Shown: one piece after another, positions 18,112 to 25,747 of the stretch | How the letters are laid out: every line of letters starts with the position of its first letter | Numbering within the stretch: the stretch's first letter is position 1 | Source: Clostridia bacterium | GTDB lineage: Bacteria > Bacillota > Clostridia > Oscillospirales > Acutalibacteraceae | NCBI GenBank assembly: GCA_017549105.1 | Contig: JAFYVN010000006.1 | Coordinates: 186,001-250,000 of the forward strand | Direction: 5' to 3' | DNA length: 64,000 nucleotides | Translations under genes and position numbers: made by a program | The notes under the pieces: model-generated | The model's input: only the letters and a program-made list of their open reading frames with translations | Database searches by the model: none | What the model was told of the DNA's origin: nothing

Positions 18112-19392
18112 TCATATTACTTTTACGCCGCCTTCGGGACGGATATTGAGAACATAGCAGGATTTTTCGCCAAAAACAGCGCAAATTCTTGACTTGAATT
18201 CATCAAGGCAATCCATAGGAACAAAAGCCTGGATTGTGCCTGCAAAACCGCCGCCGTGAACTCTCCATGCGCCTTTGCCTGCAAGGATTTCCTGGCACAT
18301 TGCAAGAGCAAGGCTTACGGGCTGGTCAGCAGGAGCTTTGCAGGTGTAAACATTCTGGTTATACATATATGATGAGAAACCGCTTTCGATGATGAGAGCC
18401 TTGAAAGCCTCAAAATCGCCGTTTTCAAGTGCCTTACCGAGAAGGTCAACTCTTCTGTTTTCGTTGAAGAAATGCATTGCACGGAGAACCGCTCTGTCAC
18501 CTACTGTATCACGGATAACAGCAATCTTTTTCTCGAATTCATCAACATCAACGTCACGGAGAACGCTCTTGCCGAACTGAGCTGCAGCCGCTTCCATTTC
18601 ACCTCTTACAGCTGCATATTCGTCGGTAAGGTCAGCGTGATTTCCGCCTGTGTCAACAATACAGAGAGCATGGTTGCAGGATGCGAAATCAAAATCAACC
18701 TTGTTGATAACAGGAACCGAGGGATCTTTGAAATCAATCTGAACAAAACCACCGACGGAGCAAGCCATCTGATCCATAAGACCGCAGGGCTTACCGAAAT
18801 ATTCATTCTCTGCAAACTGAGCAATCTGAGCGATTTCAACGGCACTTACCTTGCCGTCATTATAAAGATGGCTGAGGATTGTTCCGATAAGAACTTCGAA
18901 CGCTGCGGATGACGAAAGACCTGAACCCGAAAGAACGTCAGAAACAGTTGCTGCATCAAAACCGCCGATATTGTAGCCTCTGTTCTTGAATGCGGCGCAA
19001 ACACCTCTGATAAGAGACTCGGACTTACCTCTTTCCGAGGGCATAACGCCAAGGTTTGCAAGGTCAACAGCATCAATCTTATAGCCTTCGGACTTTACTC
19101 TTACAATATTTTCATCGTTCTTTGAAACAACAGCAACAGCATCAAGGTTAACACTTGCGGCAATAACCTTTCCGTGGTTGTGGTCGGTGTGGTTGCCGCC
19201 TACCTCTGTTCTGCCGGGTGCGGAGTAAATTTCAGCCTCTCTGTCGGAACCGAAAAGCTCTTCGAACTTTGCAACAAGAGCCGCATATCTCACCTTCTGA
19301 GAAGCGATATCTTCCGCTTTATAAATTCTTGCAAGTGCGGAATCATAATCCGAACCTGCGAAATTTTCTTTGAGAACCGATGTCTTAATCAT
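18112..19392 (-). CDS. galK: galactokinase
   Basis: GHMP-family kinase that phosphorylates galactose at C1 in the Leloir pathway. The 426 residues carry the galactokinase signature GRTEVGGNHTDHNHG near residues 60-74, the GHMP phosphate loop SGSGLSSSAAFE, and the C-terminal GHMP motif VHGGGFAGTIQAF. At 426 residues it is somewhat longer than the common 390. The start ATG overlaps the stop of the TVP38-family gene by eight bases. No galT, galE or galactoside permease is in the window, so the rest of the pathway lies elsewhere. Confidence 0.93.
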   Translation of the reverse strand: MIKTSVLKENFAGSDYDSALARIYKAEDIASQKVRYAALVAKFEELFGSDREAEIYSAPGRTEVGGNHTDHNHGKVIAASVNLDAVAVVSKNDENIVRVKSEGYKIDAVDLANLGVMPSERGKSESLIRGVCAAFKNRGYNIGGFDAATVSDVLSGSGLSSSAAFEVLIGTILSHLYNDGKVSAVEIAQIAQFAENEYFGKPCGLMDQMACSVGGFVQIDFKDPSVPVINKVDFDFASCNHALCIVDTGGNHADLTDEYAAVRGEMEAAAAQFGKSVLRDVDVDEFEKKIAVIRDTVGDRAVLRAMHFFNENRRVDLLGKALENGDFEAFKALIIESGFSSYMYNQNVYTCKAPADQPVSLALAMCQEILAGKGAWRVHGGGFAGTIQAFVPMDCLDEFKSRICAVFGEKSCYVLNIRPEGGVKVI

Positions 19393-20155
19393 GGTTTATA
19401 TTTCCTTTCTCTTTGATTTCTTTTATATTTTTTATGTGTTTGACTGTTTTTTCAACAGTAATCCAGATTCCGTTGACGCAAACAAGCGATGTGCCCGTAA
19501 AGAACAGGATCAGCATAAGCGGAACGAGGAAGCTGCCCGAAAGCGGGTCAAAAACATTACGTCCGACAAATGTATACGAAATCAGTCTGGGCATAAAACC
19601 GATAACGGAAAACAGAATAAATTTCAGATATCCGAAATCGAATGAGCCGTAAATACCCGAAATACTGTTGACCGGCACTCCGGGAATGAGCCTGAGCGCA
19701 ACAAGCAAGGCAGAATTTCCTTTTCCGTCCTGCTGAATAAGTTTCCTCAGAGTGTCTGTTTTTGAGATGATTTTCCATGCATTGCCCGCACCGAAGCGTC
19801 TGCCCCAGAAATATCTGACGGTCAGCAAAACCGCAAAGCCGATGATGTTGACGGGGATTGCAAAATACATCGGCAGAACCGCACCCGTCAGAAAACAGAC
19901 GGTTGAGGTCGGATAAATCGGGATAACGCTTTTCACTGCGAAAAGCAGAAGAATTGCGAAAGCAAAAAGCCACGCAATGTCAATATGCAGAATAAAATCC
20001 TCAAGGTTGGCAAGCGATTGCTTTATCTGAGCATACCACCGCCAGAGCTCCTCGTGTTCGAGAGAAAGCAACAAAACAAACACAGCGAAGGAAAGCAAAA
20101 TAAATATTAATCCGCCGAAAAGCAGAAGCAATTTTGGTTTCTTTGTTCTTTTCAA
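19385..20155 (-). CDS. TVP38/TMEM64 family membrane protein
   Basis: A 256-residue inner membrane protein of the DedA/VTT (SNARE-associated Golgi) superfamily. The VTT core spans about residues 60-210, with the re-entrant loop region FLTGAVLP, the RLIPGVPVN motif with conserved Arg and Pro, and GIYGSFDFGYLKF. Distant members scramble or flip lipids such as undecaprenyl phosphate. No activity can be assigned here. It is first in the operon TVP38-galK-M42-M42-GNAT-YhhN. I see no convincing promoter in the 100 bases upstream. Confidence 0.82.
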   Translation of the reverse strand: MKRTKKPKLLLLFGGLIFILLSFAVFVLLLSLEHEELWRWYAQIKQSLANLEDFILHIDIAWLFAFAILLLFAVKSVIPIYPTSTVCFLTGAVLPMYFAIPVNIIGFAVLLTVRYFWGRRFGAGNAWKIISKTDTLRKLIQQDGKGNSALLVALRLIPGVPVNSISGIYGSFDFGYLKFILFSVIGFMPRLISYTFVGRNVFDPLSGSFLVPLMLILFFTGTSLVCVNGIWITVEKTVKHIKNIKEIKEKGNINHD

Positions 20156-20204
20156 AAACTCACCGCTGTCTGTATATATTTAATTCTTTCTAATACAAAC
20201 CCCC

Positions 20205-20232
20205 AAAAAGCGCTGAAAAGACCCGCTTTCAG
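20205..20232 (-). terminator. weak terminator after the class A radical SAM pair
   Basis: On the minus strand CTGAAA and TTTCAG (20213-20218 with 20227-20232) form a six-base stem followed by a run of five T residues (20205-20209 read as A on plus). It lies about 25 bases past the stop of the radical SAM gene. Confidence 0.4.
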
Positions 20233-20257
20233 GCAGGTTCGGGTTATACTCGTTACC

Positions 20258-21730
20258 CTAATCGATATTCAAATCGTACTTTTTGATAACCGACGGGCAG
20301 AAATGCGCATAGCAGAATATGTCAAGAAATTCGTACGCTGAAATAAGCAAAAGCTGAAATGCGAATTTCAGATCGTGACCCTTGAACTGCTTGAGCACAT
20401 CAACGATATCCTTCTTTGCGATATCGTAGGTTCTTGCCGTCTGCGAAAAATATTTGCGTGAAAATCCCTTCCAGAGAAAATAAGCTCGGACAGCTTTAAG
20501 CTCCTTGGTCGGTATTTTCGAAAAATTCGGTTTGGGAGAATAATAAAACTGAACATTCGTATATTCTCTGAATGTTTTCGGCGGAGTGTATCTTCCGCTT
20601 GAAACGAGCATATCGTAAAGCTCGCTTCCTGGGCCCGGCATAAAGAAGAAGAACGTTCTCTGAGTGGCGGGGATGGTTTTTGCCATCTCAATGGTATCTC
20701 TGAGCTGCTCTTCTGTTTCGTCGGGGAAACCGATTATAAAGTTGGCAAGGGTTATGATTTCCGCTTCCCTGCACATTTCGAATGTCTCAATGATTTTGTT
20801 GTAAGGAATATTCTTTTTGATTGTTTCAAGCATCGAAGGCGAACCGGTTTCTATTCCGAAATCAACAGCAATACAGCCCGCTTTCTTCATAAGCTTATAA
20901 TCTTCGAGGTCAAAATATCCCGCTCTGGTCTGCGCTACCCATTTGAAGCCGAGACCCGATTCGATGAACGCTTCGCAAAGATACCTCAGATGCGCTTTGT
21001 TCTTTCCGAAAAGCTCATCGGCAAAGTAAATGCAGTCAACATCATGGTTTTCCATAAGATATTTAACTTCCGCAAAGAAGACATCAAGCGGTCTTTCTCT
21101 GTGGCATCTGCGATGGAATTTCGAGTTGAAACAGAAAGTGCACTGACCGTAGCAACCCTTTGAAATATAAAGCAAAGCGGTTTTCTTTGCACCGTACATG
21201 GGTCCGAGATATTTATCAACATCGATAAGGGTGAAATCCGACGGCGGAAGGATTGAAAGGTCGGTAAATTCTCTTTCGGGAGTATAAATCACGTTACCGT
21301 TTTCTTTGTATGCAAGGCCTGCAACTTCCTTGGGATTTCCGCCTGATTCAACGGCATCTGCAAGCTCAAGCCAGGTTTCTTCGCCCTCACCGATTGAAAT
21401 GAAATCGATGTCAATATTCTTAAAGATAAATTCGGGGTCGAGAGAAGCGAATATTCCGCCCCACACAACCTTTGCACCGTATTTTTTTGCCGCTATCGAA
21501 ATTTTTTCGGAATCGCCGAAAGACTTTGTTGAAATAACGGAAATGCCAACAATATCGGGCGCAAAATCCTCAATCTCCTTGCGGATATTGGTTGTTTTTA
21601 TAGTTCTGTCAATTATTTTCACCGTGTGACCGTTAGCCTTGAGATAAGTCGCAATCGAAACCAGACCGATAGGAAAACTTACCTGACGGGTATAACGCTC
21701 CATAGACGGATTAAAAAACAGAATTCTCAT
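20258..21730 (-). CDS. B12-binding radical SAM protein, class A (copy 1)
   Basis: A 490-residue protein with an N-terminal cobalamin-binding-like Rossmann domain (1 to about 140: NPSMERYTRQVSFPIGLVS, then VVWGG and GEGEETW) and a radical SAM barrel. The [4Fe-4S] ligands are C193, C197 and C200 (CX3CX2C in KGCYGQCTFC). GIETGSPSMLETIKK and FIIGFPDETEE are SAM- and barrel-strand motifs. The C-terminal 120 residues are helical. The DxHxxG B12 motif is absent, as is common in this family. Such enzymes often methylate unactivated carbons, but the substrate here is unknown. It starts one base after the next class A gene, forming a two-gene operon at the left edge of the cluster. Confidence 0.88.
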   Translation of the reverse strand: MRILFFNPSMERYTRQVSFPIGLVSIATYLKANGHTVKIIDRTIKTTNIRKEIEDFAPDIVGISVISTKSFGDSEKISIAAKKYGAKVVWGGIFASLDPEFIFKNIDIDFISIGEGEETWLELADAVESGGNPKEVAGLAYKENGNVIYTPEREFTDLSILPPSDFTLIDVDKYLGPMYGAKKTALLYISKGCYGQCTFCFNSKFHRRCHRERPLDVFFAEVKYLMENHDVDCIYFADELFGKNKAHLRYLCEAFIESGLGFKWVAQTRAGYFDLEDYKLMKKAGCIAVDFGIETGSPSMLETIKKNIPYNKIIETFEMCREAEIITLANFIIGFPDETEEQLRDTIEMAKTIPATQRTFFFFMPGPGSELYDMLVSSGRYTPPKTFREYTNVQFYYSPKPNFSKIPTKELKAVRAYFLWKGFSRKYFSQTARTYDIAKKDIVDVLKQFKGHDLKFAFQLLLISAYEFLDIFCYAHFCPSVIKKYDLNID

Positions 21731-21731
21731 A

Positions 21732-23207
21732 TTATTTCCTGCCTATGTTATATTTTTTTCGGATTTTCGGGAAGAAATTCGCATAAAAGAAGATATCAAG
21801 AAATTCATATCCGCTGATAAAGAACTGCTCAACACCCGCCTTGAATCCGTGACCTTTAAGGCTTCTGAGAACATCCTTGATATCTTTTCTGGCGGTTGCG
21901 TAGTTAATCTTGCCGTTCTCATCAAATTTCTTTTCCGTAAAACTCTTCCAGAGCATATATGAACGCACAACCTTGAGGTCAAGCGTGCTGACCTTTGAAA
22001 GGTTGGGTTTGGGAGAATAGAAAATCTTTGTTTTCATACACTCCTTCATTGATTTCTGAGGAGTGAGTCTGCCCTCGGCAACAAGTTTATCGTAGATTTC
22101 CGAACCGGGAAGAGGGCTGAAATATGAGCTTACAAATCTTGAATATCCGATTTTTTCAACAAGCTCACAGGTTTCTCTGAGCTCAGCCTCTGTTTCGTCG
22201 GGATAGCCGACAATGAAGTAGCAAAGGGTGATAATTCCGATTTCCTTGCAGATTTTAAGATCTTCCTCAACTCTGCTGAGTTTCAGACCTTTTTTCATTC
22301 GTGCAAGAGTGGTGGGAGAACCGCTTTCAACACCGAATTCAAGCCATCTGCAGCCCGAATCATACATACGCTGAAAATCTTCTCTGTCGAAAAGACCGAT
22401 TTTTGTCATACCGCCCCAGTTCATTCCGAGATCGGCTTCATCAAGTGCGTCACAGAATTCGTGGAGAGTCTGCTTATTGTATCCGAAAAGTTCGTCGGCA
22501 AGAGCAAAAGCCTTTGCGCCGTATTGGTCTCTTACAAACTTTGCCTCATAAATGAAATGCTCAAGAGGGCGTGAGCGGCGGCAACTCTTATGGAAAGCGT
22601 GGTTATAGCAGAAAGTGCATCTTCCGTTACAACCTTTTGAAACATACATACCCATAATGCCGTCATAATCGTAGTTTTTATAAAGAGTTTTCTGCGCATC
22701 AACAAGCTCAAAATTAAGCGGAGGAAGAATCGAAAGGTCGGTGAATTCTCTTTCGGGGGTCATAACGAACTTTCCGTCTTTCATATATGCAAGACCGTCG
22801 ATTGAATAAATATCCCCGCCTTTTGCTTTTGTTTCGCAAAGCTCAAGCCAGGTTTCTTCGCCTTCGCCCATCGATATCATATCAATACAGCCGAGTTCAA
22901 GAGTCATTTCGGGAATTGCGGAAACATAAGGTCCGCCCCATACAACGCAAATTCCGCGCTTCTTTGCCGCTTCGGACACGACGATGCAGTCCTTGACCGA
23001 CATAACGGTGAGAAGTGAGCAACCCACAAAATCGGGCTTGAAATCATCAAGTTCAACGTTTATATCGGTTGATTTTATGGCTCTGTTGAGCACTCTTACA
23101 TCGTGACCTTTGACCTCAAGATAGCTTGCAATCGAAAGGACTCCGAGCGGTGCGCAACGAGCTCTCGTGTAGTGTTCGGGGGCGGGATTTACGAGCAAAA
23201 CCTTCAT
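21732..23207 (-). CDS. B12-binding radical SAM protein, class A (copy 2)
   Basis: A 491-residue paralogue of its downstream neighbour with the same spacing of cluster cysteines (C193, C197, C200 in KGCNGRCTFC) and the same VVWGGPY, GEGEETW, GVESGSPTTLARMKK and YPDETEAEL motifs. The start is set at 23207 because AGGAG lies 9 bases before that ATG and the conserved MKVLLVNPAPEHYTRAR begins there. The frame continues 15 codons upstream without support. A promoter lies at 23259-23287. The C-terminus keeps the shared EFLDIFFYANFFPKIRKKY ending seen in all three class A copies, suggesting a conserved structural or partner-binding role. Confidence 0.88.
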   Translation of the reverse strand: MKVLLVNPAPEHYTRARCAPLGVLSIASYLEVKGHDVRVLNRAIKSTDINVELDDFKPDFVGCSLLTVMSVKDCIVVSEAAKKRGICVVWGGPYVSAIPEMTLELGCIDMISMGEGEETWLELCETKAKGGDIYSIDGLAYMKDGKFVMTPEREFTDLSILPPLNFELVDAQKTLYKNYDYDGIMGMYVSKGCNGRCTFCYNHAFHKSCRRSRPLEHFIYEAKFVRDQYGAKAFALADELFGYNKQTLHEFCDALDEADLGMNWGGMTKIGLFDREDFQRMYDSGCRWLEFGVESGSPTTLARMKKGLKLSRVEEDLKICKEIGIITLCYFIVGYPDETEAELRETCELVEKIGYSRFVSSYFSPLPGSEIYDKLVAEGRLTPQKSMKECMKTKIFYSPKPNLSKVSTLDLKVVRSYMLWKSFTEKKFDENGKINYATARKDIKDVLRSLKGHGFKAGVEQFFISGYEFLDIFFYANFFPKIRKKYNIGRK

Positions 23208-23258
23208 TCTTATATCTCCTGTTGCCGTGTGAAATTTCTGATACTTTTCCAACTTTTA

Positions 23259-23287
23259 ATTTTATACCAATATTACAATAAAGTCAA
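23259..23287 (-). promoter_or_regulatory. SigA-type promoter of the class A pair
   Basis: TTGACT (23282-23287, minus strand), 17 bases, then TAAAAT (23259-23264). It faces away from the promoter of the 2-hydroxyacid dehydrogenase gene in the same 165-base gap. Confidence 0.6.
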
Positions 23288-23330
23288 CAAAAATAGTTAA
23301 TATTTTATAGTGTTATTTTTTACAATCTTA

Positions 23331-23339
23331 TGCTATAAT
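23331..23339 (+). promoter_or_regulatory. extended -10 promoter of the 2-hydroxyacid dehydrogenase gene
   Basis: TGC followed by TATAAT (23334-23339) is a perfect extended -10 element 33 bases before the ATG. The -35 region is poor, as is usual for this promoter type. Confidence 0.55.
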
Positions 23340-23372
23340 AAATGATATCTATAAAACAGCGGAGGATTTTCT

Positions 23373-24320
23373 ATGAAAATAACCATACTTGACGGATACA
23401 CCGAAAACCCCGGAGACCTCTCCTGGGAATGGCTCGAAAAACTCGGAGAATGCACGGTTTTTGACCGCACTCCTGCCGAACTTATCGCAGAAAGAACAAA
23501 GGATTGCGACATTGTTATCACCAACAAAACACCCCTGAGAAAAGAGCTTCTCGAAACTCTCGGAAGCCTTAAATATATCGGTCTGCTCAGCACGGGATAT
23601 AACATCGTTGACTGGGAATACTGCAAAGAAAAAGGCATCCCCGTATGCAATATTCCGTCTTACAGCACTTCGGCGGTTGCGCAGCTCGTTTTTGCTCTTA
23701 TTCTTGAAATTACCAACTCCGTAGCCATCCACAGCGACTCCGTACACAGCGGAGAATGGTCTGCCTGCAAGGATTTCTGCTATTGGAAAACACCTCTCAC
23801 GGAGCTTTGCGGAAAAACTCTCGGCATCATCGGTTTCGGCAAAATCGGCAAGGCGGTTGCAACTATCGCACAGGCTTTCGGAATGAAGGTTGTTGCATCC
23901 ACAAATCACCCCGCACCCTTTGAAAACGTTGAGTTCTGCGATAAGGATGAGCTTCTTGCAAAGAGCGATTTTGTTACTCTTCATTGCCCTCTTACACCGC
24001 TTACCGAAGGTATGGTCAATACAGATTTCATTTCAAAAATGAAGCCGTCTGCTGTTCTTATAAACACATCAAGAGGTCAGGTTGTTGACGAAAGCGTACT
24101 TGCAGATGCACTTAAAAACGGCAGAATCGCAGGCGCAGGTCTTGACGTTCTTTCCGTTGAACCGCCCAAGGCGGATAATCCCCTTTTCGGGCTCAAAAAC
24201 TGCTTCATCACACCCCACATTGCCTGGGCGGGATTTGAAACAAGGGAAAGACTTATGAAAATCTGCCGCGAAAACGTTGAGGCATTCCTTAACGGAAACC
24301 CTCAAAACGTTGTTTATTAA
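23373..24320 (+). CDS. D-2-hydroxyacid dehydrogenase
   Basis: NAD(P)-dependent reductase/dehydrogenase of 2-keto and D-2-hydroxy acids, 315 residues. The nucleotide loop GFGKIG lies at 154-159, the substrate-binding arginine at R234 (NTSRGQ), and the catalytic pair at E263 (SVEPP) and H282 (PHIAW). The overall pattern is closest to glycerate/hydroxypyruvate reductases, but specificity cannot be settled by eye. It has its own promoter and stands alone between the class A operon and the heptose/radical SAM operon, so a role in the cluster is possible but unproven. GGAGG lies about 8 bases before the ATG. Confidence 0.85.
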   Translation: MKITILDGYTENPGDLSWEWLEKLGECTVFDRTPAELIAERTKDCDIVITNKTPLRKELLETLGSLKYIGLLSTGYNIVDWEYCKEKGIPVCNIPSYSTSAVAQLVFALILEITNSVAIHSDSVHSGEWSACKDFCYWKTPLTELCGKTLGIIGFGKIGKAVATIAQAFGMKVVASTNHPAPFENVEFCDKDELLAKSDFVTLHCPLTPLTEGMVNTDFISKMKPSAVLINTSRGQVVDESVLADALKNGRIAGAGLDVLSVEPPKADNPLFGLKNCFITPHIAWAGFETRERLMKICRENVEAFLNGNPQNVVY

Positions 24321-24328
24321 TAAAACTG

Positions 24329-24357
24329 TTGATTTAATATAATATATATGTTATAAT
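24329..24357 (+). promoter_or_regulatory. SigA-type promoter of the heptose/radical SAM operon
   Basis: TTGATT (24329-24334), 17 bases, TATAAT (24352-24357), with TG at 24349-24350 making an extended -10 as well. It drives the roughly 15 kb operon that starts at 24393. Confidence 0.7.
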
Positions 24358-24370
24358 GTACGTTACATTA
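24354..24370. promoter_or_regulatory. candidate operator (17-bp inverted repeat over the -10)
   Basis: TAATGTA, a CGT spacer, then TACATTA: perfect 7-base arms that overlap the -10 hexamer and the start-site region. A dimeric repressor bound here would block the promoter. No regulator gene is adjacent. Confidence 0.45.
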
Positions 24371-24392
24371 ATTTGAAGGAGTGTTTGTTTGA

Positions 24393-25370
24393 ATGATAAT
24401 ATCACAGACACCCGTAAGAATGTCATTTTTTGGCGGAGGAACGGATTTTCCCGAATTTTACCGTGAGCATTCGGGAGCGGTAATCTCAACAACATTTGAT
24501 AAATACTGCCATGTCAACGTGCGTGAACTTCCGCCTCTTTTCGATTACAAAACTTACCTTTCATATGCACAGATTGAAAAAGTCAATTCTGTTGATGAAA
24601 TAAAGCATCCTGCCATCCGCAACGCAATGGAATGGCTCGGTCTTGAGAGAATTGCGCTCAACTACGATGCCGATATTCCTTCAAAAACAGGTCTCGGCAC
24701 AAGCAGTTCGTTTTCGGTCGGTCTGCTCAACGCTTTTTATACAATGCAGGGCATAACCAAAACCAAACGTGAGCTTGCAGACGATGCGATTTATCTTGAA
24801 CGCACTCTCTGCCGAGAAGAAGGCGGAATCCAGGACCAGATTGCGGCGGCATTCGGAGGATTCAACCGCATTGATTTCAATGCCGACGGATATACCGTCA
24901 CTCCTCTTGAAATCCCCGAAGAAAGAAAACAAAAGCTTAACGGCAACCTGATGATGTTTTTTACAGGACTTTCGCGTTTTTCGTTTGAAATCCAGAAAAC
25001 AACAAAGGTTGCAATGAACAATAAAACCGCTGAGCTTCTCGAGATGCTGAAAATGGTTGATATTGCGGAGGAAATTCTTACCAATCCCAATGCACCTCTT
25101 GATGATTTCGGCAGACTGCTTGGCGAAACCTGGCTTCTCAAAAGAAGCATAAGCAATAAAATTTCAACAGACTACATAGACGAAATTTATCACAAAGCCA
25201 CATCCGCAGGCGCACTCGGTGGCAAGCTTCTCGGTGCAGGCGGAGGAGGATGTCTTCTTTTCTATGTGCCCGAAGGCAAACACGACAGTATCAGAAACGC
25301 TCTTTCGGGAATGCTTGAAATCAAATTCAGCTTTGAAAACGAAGGCACGAAAATAATTGTAAATAACTGA
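24393..25370 (+). CDS. hddA: GHMP kinase, D-glycero-alpha-D-manno-heptose-7-phosphate kinase-like
   Basis: Likely phosphorylates heptose 7-phosphate at the anomeric C1 in the GDP-heptose pathway. The 325 residues show the HddA/fucokinase-like start TPVRMSFFGGGTDFPEF, the GHMP phosphate loop PSKTGLGTSSSFSVG (about 96-110) and the C-terminal GKLLGAGGGGCLLFY motif. Its family includes other sugar 1-kinases, so the heptose call leans on the fused HddC-GmhB-like gene two positions downstream. First gene of the operon, with GAAGGAG about 11 bases upstream. The cupin gene follows after 11 bases. Confidence 0.78.
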   Translation: MIISQTPVRMSFFGGGTDFPEFYREHSGAVISTTFDKYCHVNVRELPPLFDYKTYLSYAQIEKVNSVDEIKHPAIRNAMEWLGLERIALNYDADIPSKTGLGTSSSFSVGLLNAFYTMQGITKTKRELADDAIYLERTLCREEGGIQDQIAAAFGGFNRIDFNADGYTVTPLEIPEERKQKLNGNLMMFFTGLSRFSFEIQKTTKVAMNNKTAELLEMLKMVDIAEEILTNPNAPLDDFGRLLGETWLLKRSISNKISTDYIDEIYHKATSAGALGGKLLGAGGGGCLLFYVPEGKHDSIRNALSGMLEIKFSFENEGTKIIVNN

Positions 25371-25381
25371 CGGAGCAAAAA

Positions 25382-25747
25382 ATGATAACGATAATTAAAC
25401 CCGATTTTGTTTTTGAAGATGAGCGAGGAAGCCTTATTCAGCTTGTGCACGAGGGATATAAGCAGATTAACGTCTGTACCTCAAAAGCCGGAGTTGAAAG
25501 AGGCAGACACTTTCACAGGTTCAGCCGTGAAGGTTTCTATGTTATAGAAGGTTCGTTCACCGTTGAAGCAAAACTCGGCGATAAAAAAGAATTCTTCGAC
25601 TTCAAAAAAGGCGATATGTTCGTTATCGAGCGAAACGTCATTCATACTTTCGACTATCACGAAGACTCCGTTCTCGTTGCGTTTTATGACAACGGAGTTG
25701 AACTGTCCGACGGTACAAAGGATATCATTGCGGAGGAAGATGCCTGA
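25382..25747 (+). CDS. FdtA/QdtA-type cupin, possible sugar 3,4-ketoisomerase
   Basis: A single-domain cupin of 121 residues. RGRHFHRFSREGFYVIEG contains the paired histidines H43 and H45 plus a downstream glutamate, and VIERNVIHTFDY carries the second histidine motif. The arrangement matches WxcM/FdtA/QdtA proteins, which convert dTDP-4-keto-6-deoxyglucose to 3-keto isomers before transamination. No aminotransferase or 4,6-dehydratase is in the cluster, so the substrate may differ (for example a keto-heptose). Its stop overlaps the start of the next gene by one base (TGATG). Confidence 0.7.
   Translation: MITIIKPDFVFEDERGSLIQLVHEGYKQINVCTSKAGVERGRHFHRFSREGFYVIEGSFTVEAKLGDKKEFFDFKKGDMFVIERNVIHTFDYHEDSVLVAFYDNGVELSDGTKDIIAEEDA

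Noticed and set aside
24393..25370. Galactokinase or mevalonate kinase assignment for the GHMP kinase
   Set aside because: The N-terminus FFGGGTDFPEF is of the heptose/fucose 1-kinase type and lacks the galactokinase signature, which is clearly present in the gene at 18112.
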